A stretch of 20,950 bases of DNA from an uncultured Rhodospirillales bacterium (GTDB taxonomy: Bacteria; Pseudomonadota; Alphaproteobacteria; Rhodospirillales; Defluviicoccaceae). The stretch spans positions 1 through 20,950 of the forward strand of contig CAKZLS010000066.1 in assembly GCA_937127205.1 (NCBI GenBank). The letters are read 5' to 3'. Below, in pieces: positions 6,792 to 14,032 of the stretch. The notes below the pieces were generated by a model. That model saw only the letters and a list, made by a program, of their open reading frames with translations. It made no database searches and was not told the origin of the DNA. Position numbers and translations under genes: made by a program. The stretch's first letter is position 1; every line of letters starts with the position of its first letter.

Positions 6792-7181
6792 ATGACAGTA
6801 AGTTCCATGCTTTCTCTCTATCACATCGATGATTTGCTGAATGCGCTTATCGACCACAGCCTAACTTCGGTAATGATTACCAAGGCCGAGTCCGATACCC
6901 CCATCGTCTACGTCAATGACGCCTTCACCGACCTCACCGGCTATCAGCCGGATGAAGTCATCGGCAAGTCGCCAAAATTACTTCAGGGTCCGGATACGGA
7001 TCAGACGGTTCTGGACCGGCTGCGCGATGACTTGGCGGCCGGCCGGACATTCGAAGGCCAAGCGGTAAACTACCGCAATGATTGCTCTAGCTTCGATATG
7101 TTTTGGCGCGTGTTTCCGCTGAAGGACGACGACGGCAAGCCGGTCTACTTCGTTGCCCTGCAGGAGAATGCGACCCACTGA
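6792..7181 (+). CDS. Stand-alone PAS protein, LOV-like without the photoactive cysteine
   Basis: The 129-aa protein is one PAS domain with short ends and no output domain. Its closest pattern is the LOV subgroup: VMITKAESDTPIVYVNDAF, LTGYQPDEVIGK, LLQGPDTDQ, VNYRND and a final VALQENAT. In photoactive LOV domains the flavin-binding loop reads GRNCRFLQ; here it is GKSPKLLQ (residues 58-65), with Pro61 where the adduct-forming Cys should be. Gln65, Asn93 and Gln124 match flavin-contacting positions, but the second contact Asn (FWN in LOV) appears to be Met103. Flavin binding is therefore possible but not assured, and cysteinyl-adduct photochemistry is not expected. AGGGAG at 6778-6783 supports the start. 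It could serve as a redox or ligand sensor acting on a partner elsewhere. It is divergent from nnrS and ends at a strong terminator. Confidence 0.8.
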   Translation: MTVSSMLSLYHIDDLLNALIDHSLTSVMITKAESDTPIVYVNDAFTDLTGYQPDEVIGKSPKLLQGPDTDQTVLDRLRDDLAAGRTFEGQAVNYRNDCSSFDMFWRVFPLKDDDGKPVYFVALQENATH

Positions 7182-7215
7182 CCTCGCGCCTGAACAGGTC
7201 GTAAAGCCGGACAAA

Positions 7216-7241
7216 AAAACGGGGCTGCAAAGCCCCGTTTT
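7216..7241. terminator. Bidirectional intrinsic terminator
   Basis: AAAACGGGGCT (7216-7226) and AGCCCCGTTTT (7231-7241) form an 11-bp stem closed by a GCAA tetraloop. More T's follow on the plus strand, and an A-run precedes the stem, giving a U-tract for minus-strand transcripts. It lies between the convergent PAS gene and pntB and is well placed to terminate both. Confidence 0.9.
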
Positions 7242-7266
7242 CCGTTTTAGTCGTCAGAGACAACCT

Positions 7267-8661
7267 TTATCCGAGCGCCTGGACGATTTCTTCCGTCATC
7301 TTCTTGGCGTCGCCGAACAGCATCATCGTCTTGTCGGCAAAGAATAGCGGGTTGTCGACACCGGCGTAGCCGGATGCCATGGACCGCTTGATGAACAGCG
7401 TCGTCCCCGCCTTGTCGGCATCGAAGATAGGCATGCCGTAAATGTCGCAGGTGGGGTCGGTACGGGCCAACGGGTTGGTCACGTCGTTGGCGCCGATCAC
7501 GAAGGCCACGTCGGCGGTGGAGAACTCATGGTTGATCTCCTCCAACTCGAACACGTCCTCGTACGGAACGTTGGCTTCGGCCAGAAGTACGTTCATGTGC
7601 CCCGGCATACGACCGGCCACCGGATGGATGGCGTATTTGACATCGACGCCCTCCTCCTTCAGCTTGTCGGCCATCTCCCGGAGCGCGTGCTGGGCCTGGG
7701 CGACCGCCATGCCGTAACCCGGAATGACGATCACCTTGGACGCGTTCTTCATGATGAAGGCCGCGTCGTCGGCGCTGCCCGACTTGACCGAGCGGTCGAC
7801 ACCGGCTGCGGCAGCCCCCGGAGCGACACCTTCGCCGCCGAAGCCGCCCAGTAGCACGTTGAAGATCGACCGGTTCATCCCCTTACACATGATGTAACTG
7901 AGGATGGCGCCGGACGAGCCGACAAGCGCACCCACGATCACCAACGCTGGATTCTGCAAGGTAAAGCCGATACCGCACGCTGCCCAACCCGAGTAGGAGT
8001 TCAGCATGGACACGACCACCGGCATGTCGGCGCCGCCGATGGGAACGATCAACAGGAAACCGATGGCGAACGCCAGCAGCACCAGCGCCCAATAAGCGGT
8101 GTACGACTCGGTTACGCTAAACACGATGATCAACGCCACTATCAGAAGGCCGATCACGGCATTCAGCGGATGCTGCATCGGGAATGTGATAGGATTACCG
8201 CTCATCAGGCCCTGCAGCTTTAGGAACGCAATCACCGATCCGGAGAAGGTGATGGCACCGATGGCCACGCCCAGACCCATTTCGATCAAACTGCCGATGT
8301 GGATCGAGCCGACTACCCCAATGCCGTAGGCTTCGGGATGGTAGAGCGCCGCCGTGGCCACGAACACCGCCGCCATACCCACGAGGCTATGGAAAGCCGC
8401 GACCAGCTGTGGCAACGAGGTCATGTTGATCTTGAGCGCGATGACGGTGCCGATGGAGCCACCGATCAAGATGCCGAGGATGATCATGCCGTAGCTGACC
8501 ACGTCCGGACTGGCGAGCGTGGTGATAACCGCGATGGTCATGCCGGCAATGCCGAAGATGTTGCCCATACGAGAGGAGTCGGGTGAACTCAGTCCTCGGA
8601 GGGCGAGAATAAAGAATACGCCCGCAACGAGGTAGGCGAATCCTGTAATAGTTTCAGCCAT
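7267..8661 (-). CDS. pntB: NAD(P) transhydrogenase subunit beta
   Basis: PntB carries the NADP(H)-binding domain III and part of the proton channel of the inner-membrane transhydrogenase, which uses the proton gradient to reduce NADP+ with NADH. The 464-aa product is full length. Residues ~1-265 hold multiple membrane segments (for example GILIGGSIGTVIALKINMTS, GSVIAFLKLQGLMSGNP). Residues ~290-464 are the NADP domain with VIVIPGYGMAVAQAQHAL, YAIHPVAGRMPGHMNVLLAE, VIGANDVTNPLAR and KRSMASGYAGVDNPLFF. It is the last gene of pntAA-pntAB-pntB. Its start is 12 bp after the pntAB stop, and an AGGGGG overlaps that stop codon as ribosome site. A strong terminator lies downstream. Confidence 0.97.
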   Translation of the reverse strand: MAETITGFAYLVAGVFFILALRGLSSPDSSRMGNIFGIAGMTIAVITTLASPDVVSYGMIILGILIGGSIGTVIALKINMTSLPQLVAAFHSLVGMAAVFVATAALYHPEAYGIGVVGSIHIGSLIEMGLGVAIGAITFSGSVIAFLKLQGLMSGNPITFPMQHPLNAVIGLLIVALIIVFSVTESYTAYWALVLLAFAIGFLLIVPIGGADMPVVVSMLNSYSGWAACGIGFTLQNPALVIVGALVGSSGAILSYIMCKGMNRSIFNVLLGGFGGEGVAPGAAAAGVDRSVKSGSADDAAFIMKNASKVIVIPGYGMAVAQAQHALREMADKLKEEGVDVKYAIHPVAGRMPGHMNVLLAEANVPYEDVFELEEINHEFSTADVAFVIGANDVTNPLARTDPTCDIYGMPIFDADKAGTTLFIKRSMASGYAGVDNPLFFADKTMMLFGDAKKMTEEIVQALG

Positions 8662-8673
8662 TGTTCCGACCCC

Positions 8674-9090
8674 CTATTTCTTTTTCTTTTTCTTGAACAT
8701 GGCGAGCATTCGATGGGTCACGATGAACCCGCCGAAAATGTTCACCGACGCCAAGATCACCGCGAAGAAACCCATGATCTTCGAGAAGTCGATAAGGTCC
8801 GGCCCGGCGGCAAGCAATCCGCCGACGATGATCACCGATGAAATGGCGTTGGTCACGCTCATCAGCGGAGAATGCAGCGCCGGTGTGACGCTCCAAACCA
8901 CGTAAAAACCGATGAAGCACGCAAGCACGAAGATGGTGAACAGGCCAAGAAAATCACCGCTTTGCGCGGCCGGCGCGCCGCCCACGACCGCCTGAGTGGC
9001 GCTGTGAGCGAGTTCCCCAGCCTTTTCGGCAAGCTCGGCCGCCTGATCGGCAAGCTTCCCTGCTTGATCAACAATGTTGGATGCATCCAT
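8674..9090 (-). CDS. pntAB: NAD(P) transhydrogenase subunit alpha part 2
   Basis: In alphaproteobacteria the transhydrogenase alpha chain is split, and this 138-aa protein supplies its membrane part. Residues ~45-130 hold three hydrophobic segments (LGLFTIFVLACFIGFYVVW, ISSVIIVGGLLAAGPDL, FFAVILASVNIFGGFIVT) and the conserved THRMLAMF. The first ~35 residues are hydrophilic with an Ala/Leu/Glu repeat (LADQAAELAEKAGELA) that could form an amphipathic helix or coiled coil. The C-terminus is six lysines in a row, encoded by alternating AAG/AAA directly before the stop. The start lies two bases after the pntAA stop, with a GGAGG-type ribosome site inside the end of pntAA, indicating tight operon organisation and probable translational coupling. 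Confidence 0.95.
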   Translation of the reverse strand: MDASNIVDQAGKLADQAAELAEKAGELAHSATQAVVGGAPAAQSGDFLGLFTIFVLACFIGFYVVWSVTPALHSPLMSVTNAISSVIIVGGLLAAGPDLIDFSKIMGFFAVILASVNIFGGFIVTHRMLAMFKKKKKK

Positions 9091-9092
9091 GA

Positions 9093-10244
9093 TCAGCTGC
9101 CCTCCCCTGTCAACGCCGGGTTCACCACTTTCCCATCACGGGTCAGCAAGGTGCCTTTGACGGTATCGTCTTCCCAGTCAAATTTGAGCGATTTGCTCTC
9201 CTTATCGACCTGGGGAGTGAGGAAATTAACGATGTTCCTGGCAAACAGCGAACTCGCGTCACTGGCTAACCGGCTCGGCACGTTGGTGTGACCCACCAGC
9301 TTGACACCATGTTTCACAGTCACTTTTCCGGGCTCGGAAATCGGGCAATTGCCACCTGCCTCGACCGCCAGATCGACAATGATGGAACCGGCTCTCATGG
9401 TTTTGACCATGTCCTCGGTTACCAGCACCGGCGCCGGCTTGCCGGGAATCATCGCGGTGGTGATCACGATGTCCTGTTTCTTGACGTGATCGCCGATGAC
9501 CTGAGCCTCTTTCTTTTTGTAATCTTCGGTCATTTCCTTTGCGTAACCGCCTGATGTTTCAGCATCTTTCATCGCTTCTTCATCAACGATAACGAATTTT
9601 CCACCGAGGCTTTCCACCTGCTCCTTGGTGGCCGGCCGGACATCGTAAGCGGTGACCACGGCGCCGAGGCGCTTGGCGGTCGCGATCGCCTGCAGACCGG
9701 CGACGCCGACACCCATGATGAACACCTTGGCTGGCGGAACGGTACCGCCGGCGGTCATCATCATCGGCAAAGCGCTGCCGAATTCGGCGACGCCGTCGAT
9801 GACCGCCTTGTATCCGGCCAAGTTGTTCTGGCTGGACATGACGTCCATGGACTGGGCGCGCGAAATCCGCGGCATCAATTGCAGATCGAAGGCCATGATC
9901 CCGGCCTTTGCATATGCGTCCACGTCGTCACGGTTCACAAGCGCATTGATCTGCGCCACGAGCACCGCGTCCTTTTTCATCAACGCCACTTCGTTCAGCT
10001 TGTCGTCAAGCAATGGTTTTTGGACCTTTAGAACCAGGTCCGCATCCTTGAGAGCGGATGCTTCGTCTTTTGCAAGGGTTGCGCCGGCCTCCTGATAATC
10101 GGTATCGGTCATCGAAGCGCCGTCGCCGGCCCCCTTCTCGATCACCACGTCGAAGCCCATAGCAACGAACTTCTTTACCGCATCAGGCGAGGCCGCAACC
10201 CGGGTTTCACCGGGCTGACGCTCCTTGGGTACTGCGATTTTCAT
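9093..10244 (-). CDS. pntAA: NAD(P) transhydrogenase subunit alpha part 1
   Basis: This 383-aa soluble subunit forms the NAD(H)-binding domain I, a peripheral dimer on the cytosolic face of the transhydrogenase. The N-terminus MKIAVPKERQPGETRVAASP is diagnostic of the PntA/alanine-dehydrogenase family. SRAQSMDVMSSQNNLAGYKA follows, and the NAD-binding Rossmann turn is in VFIMGVGVAGLQAIATAKRLGA with the acidic residue in YDVRPATKEQ. The mobile-loop region lies around the KEMTEDYKKKEA segment. The chain ends before the membrane part, which is a separate gene starting two bases downstream. It is the first gene of the operon; a candidate promoter is at 10315-10287 on the minus strand. Confidence 0.97.
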   Translation of the reverse strand: MKIAVPKERQPGETRVAASPDAVKKFVAMGFDVVIEKGAGDGASMTDTDYQEAGATLAKDEASALKDADLVLKVQKPLLDDKLNEVALMKKDAVLVAQINALVNRDDVDAYAKAGIMAFDLQLMPRISRAQSMDVMSSQNNLAGYKAVIDGVAEFGSALPMMMTAGGTVPPAKVFIMGVGVAGLQAIATAKRLGAVVTAYDVRPATKEQVESLGGKFVIVDEEAMKDAETSGGYAKEMTEDYKKKEAQVIGDHVKKQDIVITTAMIPGKPAPVLVTEDMVKTMRAGSIIVDLAVEAGGNCPISEPGKVTVKHGVKLVGHTNVPSRLASDASSLFARNIVNFLTPQVDKESKSLKFDWEDDTVKGTLLTRDGKVVNPALTGEGS

Positions 10245-10286
10245 CTCGGAATTCCCCGCGCTGTCCTCTTTGAATTAGGTCGAGGG

Positions 10287-10315
10287 TTTATGCACGGTCA
10301 CGCAACGATGTACAA
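10287..10315 (-). promoter_or_regulatory. Candidate promoter of the pntAA-pntAB-pntB operon
   Basis: On the minus strand TTGTAC (10315-10310) and CATAAA (10292-10287) are separated by 17 bp, 43 bp before the pntAA start. The hexamers match the sigma-70 consensus only partly (3/6 and 4/6). Just upstream, 10318-10337 holds an imperfect palindrome made of CCCGGCTTG and CAAGCCCGG that could be an operator or the remains of a terminator for the preceding ybjQ-like gene. Confidence 0.3.
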
Positions 10316-10402
10316 GTCCCGGCTTGAACAAGCCCGGAGTTTCCCGGCTTTTAAAACCAACAAAAGCATTTGACCGACGGACTTTCTGCCCTGGGTGGAA
10401 AG

Positions 10403-10732
10403 TCAGGCTAGCTTTACCGCCGTCCCGTTAGCACTCACCATGAGCATGGACTTTCCCTCGGAGCCGAGGTGCTCGTAGTCGAGGTCTATACCGACGATCG
10501 CATCGGCATCGAGATCGGCGGCGTCCTCAATCATTTCGGCCATGGCCAGATCCTTCGCCTTCCTCAGTTCCTTTTCGTAGGAACCGGAACGCCCGCCGAC
10601 TACGTCGGTGATGCTCGCGAAGAAATCCCGGAACATATTCGTTCCCATGACCGCCTGGCCCGCCACCACGCCCAAATAAGAATGGATCGAGCGGCCGTCG
10701 ACGCCGTCCGTGGTCGTTACGATCATGTTCAT
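10403..10732 (-). CDS. YbjQ-family (UPF0145) protein
   Basis: The 109-aa protein matches the YbjQ/UPF0145 family, sometimes described as putative heavy-metal binding from structures of pentameric homologues; its cellular role is not established. The family core is intact: GVVAGQAVMGTNMFRDFFA, DVVGGRSGSYEKELRKA, DADAIVGIDLDYE and SMLMVSANGTAVKL. There are two possible starts: ATG 10732, with AAGG only three bases upstream, and ATG 10726 (third codon), for which the same AAGG is at the more normal nine-base spacing. The gene starts 21 bp after the end of the ABC1-family gene on the same strand, so it probably belongs to the pepF-ABC1 transcript. A 7-bp stem (GACTTTC/GAAAGTC) overlaps its stop. 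Confidence 0.88.
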   Translation of the reverse strand: MNMIVTTTDGVDGRSIHSYLGVVAGQAVMGTNMFRDFFASITDVVGGRSGSYEKELRKAKDLAMAEMIEDAADLDADAIVGIDLDYEHLGSEGKSMLMVSANGTAVKLA

Positions 10733-10752
10733 TTTCCTTCTAACGATACACT

Positions 10753-12126
10753 TTATTGGGGAAGTGGCAGATCCTGCGCTTCAAGCGCCTGTTTCTGGCG
10801 CTTGCCCACGTCCTTTGCATCCATCCCTTCGATGAGTTCATGGAACATGCGGTGCCAGTTTACTTCTGCGTTGAGCCGCGTGAACACACTGCCAAGGCCG
10901 ATTGCCGCCCGGTCCATCAACACAAACTCGCGCGGCGGAGTGACGCCGCCGACCTCGCGCAGTTCCCGCTGGACCTTTCCCGCCACCTGAGCGCCATACA
11001 CGACCCCGCCGTCTTTCTGGATGGTTTGCGGGCGATCCTCCATCAGCGGCCGGTAGATGAACCGGGCCCACTGATTGAGGATGTCCATCACTTCGCGGCT
11101 GAGATCCTTAAAGCCCCAGGTTTCGTAAGCGCGCACCGCCAAATCATGGTCATCGTTTCGCAACGCCCAATAGAGATCCACCACCGCGCGAATGAATTCC
11201 GGTCGGAATACCCGGATACAGCCGAAATCGAGAAGATTGATCGAACCATCCGGGCGAACCGTGTAGTTGCCCAAGTGGGGGTCGCCATGGAGGACGCCGT
11301 ATTCGTAAAAAGACATGTACCAGGCGCGGAACATATTGCGGGCGACGGTATTGCGGGCCTCGAGATTGTGCTCGACAAAATTGGTGATGGGTTCGCCGTC
11401 CAACCAGGTCATGGTCAGCAGGCGTTCCGAACAGAGATCGGGCAAGGTTTCCGGCACATGCACACCGCTCTCGTCGGCCAGGATCTGGCTGTATAAACGA
11501 ATGTGCTTGGCTTCCCGGCCATAATCCAGCTCTTCGCGCAGCCTCTCCGAAAGCTCAGCGTGGATGTTGCTCGGGTCGATTGCTTTGTCGTAGCGCCGGT
11601 AGATAGAGAAAATCAGCTTAAGCTGGCGTAAGTCGGCCTCCACCGCCGAGCGCATGTCCGGATATTGCAGCTTGCACGCCAGTTTCCGGCCGTCATGGCT
11701 TTCGGCTCGATGAACCTGTCCGAGGGAAGCTGCGGCGGCGGCCGTGTGCTCAAAGGACGCAAACCGATTTTGCCAACCAGTGCCCAGTTCCGCGTTCATC
11801 CGGCGCTTGACGAAGGCCCAGCCCATGGACGGCGCGTTGGTCTGCAATTGGGTCAGTTCGGCTGTGTATTCCTCGGGCAACAGATCGGGAACGGTAGCGA
11901 GAATTTGCGCGACTTTCATCAGCGGGCCCTTGAGCCCGCCCAGAGCGGCTTTCAATTCGGAGGCGTTTTCGAGGTTGTCGACCGACATGCCGAGAAAGCG
12001 CCCGCCGGCGAAGCGTGCCGCGATCCCTCCAACAGCCGTACCCACCTGCGTATACCGCTTTACCCGGCCGCGCAGGGAGTCATTGTCATCATAAGTCTTT
12101 GCGCCCGCGTCCGGTGGCTCTGCCAT
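10753..12126 (-). CDS. ABC1/UbiB (COQ8-like) atypical kinase family protein
   Basis: ABC1/UbiB proteins are atypical kinase-fold ATPases needed for ubiquinone synthesis or lipid handling in the organisms studied. The 457-aa product has the family hallmarks (numbered from ATG 12126): a KxGQ-like motif reading KVAQ at 71-74, the Ala-rich loop AAAS at 131-134 in SLGQVHRA context, HGDPHLGN with catalytic Asp282, and LLDFG with metal-binding Asp299. It lacks the C-terminal membrane helices of E. coli UbiB and resembles COQ8-type members more. The third residue of KxGQ is Ala instead of Gly. The start is set by a TGATG overlap with the pepF stop and by GGAAG at 12138-12134. The frame formally begins one codon earlier at a TTG. 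A COQ9-family gene lies elsewhere in the window, consistent with a ubiquinone-using organism. Confidence 0.88.
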   Translation of the reverse strand: MAEPPDAGAKTYDDNDSLRGRVKRYTQVGTAVGGIAARFAGGRFLGMSVDNLENASELKAALGGLKGPLMKVAQILATVPDLLPEEYTAELTQLQTNAPSMGWAFVKRRMNAELGTGWQNRFASFEHTAAAAASLGQVHRAESHDGRKLACKLQYPDMRSAVEADLRQLKLIFSIYRRYDKAIDPSNIHAELSERLREELDYGREAKHIRLYSQILADESGVHVPETLPDLCSERLLTMTWLDGEPITNFVEHNLEARNTVARNMFRAWYMSFYEYGVLHGDPHLGNYTVRPDGSINLLDFGCIRVFRPEFIRAVVDLYWALRNDDHDLAVRAYETWGFKDLSREVMDILNQWARFIYRPLMEDRPQTIQKDGGVVYGAQVAGKVQRELREVGGVTPPREFVLMDRAAIGLGSVFTRLNAEVNWHRMFHELIEGMDAKDVGKRQKQALEAQDLPLPQ

Positions 12127-13931
12127 CAAATGGCTTCCAATTCATCAATTAAGCCGACGATGTTGTCTATACCGCGCCGCCAAAAGGTTGGATCACTGGC
12201 ATCCAATCCGAACGGCCTAAGAAGGTCCCTATGCCGAAGTGTGCCGCCGGCCCGAAGCATCTCGATAAATTTGGCTTCAAAGCCCTCATGGCCTTCGCTG
12301 TACACCTGATATAGGGAGTTCACCAAACAATCGCCAAAGGCATAGGCGTACACGTAGAAAGGCGAGTGGACGAAATGCGGAATATAGGCCCAGAAGTGCC
12401 GGTACTCGTCGTCGAAACGGAGCGCCGGCCCCAGACTCTCGCTCTGGACCTGCAGCCAGATCAGGCCAAGACGCTCGGAAGACAGCTCGCCGTTACGCCG
12501 TTCTTGGTGAACGCGCTGCTCGAATTCGTGGAACGCGGTTTGCCTGACCACGGTGTTGAGCATGTCTTCGACCTTCTTGGCCAGCAGTCGCCGCCGTTGT
12601 TCGGGATCTTTCTGGTCATCGAGCAATGCACGGAACACCAGCATCTCGCCGAACACAGAAGCGGTCTCCGCCAAGGTCAACGGCGTATCCGACAATAAAG
12701 CGCCCTGGTCCGCCGCCAGCACCTGGTGGACGCCGTGCCCCAATTCGTGCGCCAATGTCGCCACGTCCCGCGGCCTGCCGTAGAAGTTAAGCAGGACGTA
12801 GGGGTGGGCCGAGGGTACGGTGGGGTGGCAAAACGCGCCCGAGTCTTTTCCGGGCCGAGGCGCGGCATCGATCCAACCCTGCTCGAAGAACGTCGAGGCG
12901 ATATCGGAAATCTTAGGATCAAAGCGCTCGAACGCGCTAAGGACGATCCCCCTGCCCTCACTCCAAGTATAGTTGCGGCCGTCTTCGCCGGGCAGGGGCG
13001 CATTGCGGTCCCAGTAATCCAATTGCTCCTGACCGAACCACTGGGCCTTCAATGCGTAATAGCGGTGCGCCAATTCACCGTAAGCATCGCGGATAGAGCC
13101 CACGAGAGCCTCTACCACTTCGTCTTCGACCTTGTTGGACAGGTTCCTCTCCGAAACCGGCTGCGGGTATCCGCGCCACTTGTCCTCGATCTCTTTATCC
13201 TTGGCCAATGTGTTGGTGATCAAGGAGAAGGTATCAATGTTTTCGCCGAACACTTGGCCAAGCGCCTTAGCCCCGGTGCGCCGCACCTCAGTGTCCTTAT
13301 TGTCCAGCATGTTGAGAGTTTCGGCGAGCGTCTGGTCTGTTCCGTCCACGGGAAATCGAAGCGCGGCCATGGTCTGATCGAAAAGTCGGACCCAAGATGA
13401 CGATCCCGTAACGGACTTGTCGTGAAGCAACTTCTCAAGCTCGTCATTCAATTGATGGGCCCTGAAAGCGCGGATGTCGCGAAGCCAAGGCCGATACCGC
13501 GCGCTACCCGGATCGGACAGCTTGGCTTCAAGCACGGCGTCGTCGATTCTGTTTATTTCGAGCGTGAAAAACAGCAGCTCTGAATAAATCGCGTTGTATC
13601 GCTCTTGCATGGTCTGCAGAAACCGGCCCCGCTCGGAGTCGCTCATATCGCCGGCAAAAACCAGTTGAGCGTAGCTCATGATTTTGTGCAACCGCTCGAT
13701 GATTGCCTCGAAGCGCTGTATCGCCCGACCAAAGTCGGCTCCATCCAGATCTTCAATACGCCCGGCATAAGCTGCATTGAAGTCCTTGGCCTGGGTCTCG
13801 GCCCAACCGAGGTCAGCCTGGATAGCGGGCGCATCCGGCGAAGCGTATAGCTCGCTCAGGTTCCATTCGGGCAGCGACATCGCCTCTTCGCTTGCTTCGG
13901 TAGCGGTGGCGGTGGCGGATAAATCGTTCAT
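12126..13931 (-). CDS. pepF: Oligoendopeptidase F (M3 family metallopeptidase)
   Basis: PepF cleaves short peptides in the cytosol with a zinc ion. The product from ATG 13931 is 601 aa, normal for the family. The start MNDLSATATATEAS is supported by AAGGAGG at 13944-13938, six bases upstream; the frame extends a further 34 codons upstream but without such a site. The N-terminal helical domain begins LPEWNLSELY. The zinc motif HELGH is at residues 395-399 within ATLAHELGHGVHQVL, and Glu422 in TLAETASVFGEMLVF is the likely third ligand. The C-terminal HFVHSPFYVYAYAFGD (His/Tyr-rich, substrate site) is also typical. Its stop TGA shares one base with the ATG of the ABC1-family gene. It is divergent from the acyl-CoA synthetase gene, 101 bp apart. 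Confidence 0.95.
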   Translation of the reverse strand: MNDLSATATATEASEEAMSLPEWNLSELYASPDAPAIQADLGWAETQAKDFNAAYAGRIEDLDGADFGRAIQRFEAIIERLHKIMSYAQLVFAGDMSDSERGRFLQTMQERYNAIYSELLFFTLEINRIDDAVLEAKLSDPGSARYRPWLRDIRAFRAHQLNDELEKLLHDKSVTGSSSWVRLFDQTMAALRFPVDGTDQTLAETLNMLDNKDTEVRRTGAKALGQVFGENIDTFSLITNTLAKDKEIEDKWRGYPQPVSERNLSNKVEDEVVEALVGSIRDAYGELAHRYYALKAQWFGQEQLDYWDRNAPLPGEDGRNYTWSEGRGIVLSAFERFDPKISDIASTFFEQGWIDAAPRPGKDSGAFCHPTVPSAHPYVLLNFYGRPRDVATLAHELGHGVHQVLAADQGALLSDTPLTLAETASVFGEMLVFRALLDDQKDPEQRRRLLAKKVEDMLNTVVRQTAFHEFEQRVHQERRNGELSSERLGLIWLQVQSESLGPALRFDDEYRHFWAYIPHFVHSPFYVYAYAFGDCLVNSLYQVYSEGHEGFEAKFIEMLRAGGTLRHRDLLRPFGLDASDPTFWRRGIDNIVGLIDELEAI

Positions 13932-14032
13932 CTGGTTCCTCCTTGCACCCACCGCCATATAAGGGTGGAATGCCCGAGCGGCAACACTGAGGAATGGTAA
14001 CACAGAGCGGTCAAGCGAGGGGGCAGAAGGCA

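Noticed and set aside
10756..11496. 246-aa plus-strand frame across the ABC1-family gene
   Set aside because: It is antisense to conserved kinase-like motifs and has no family features of its own.
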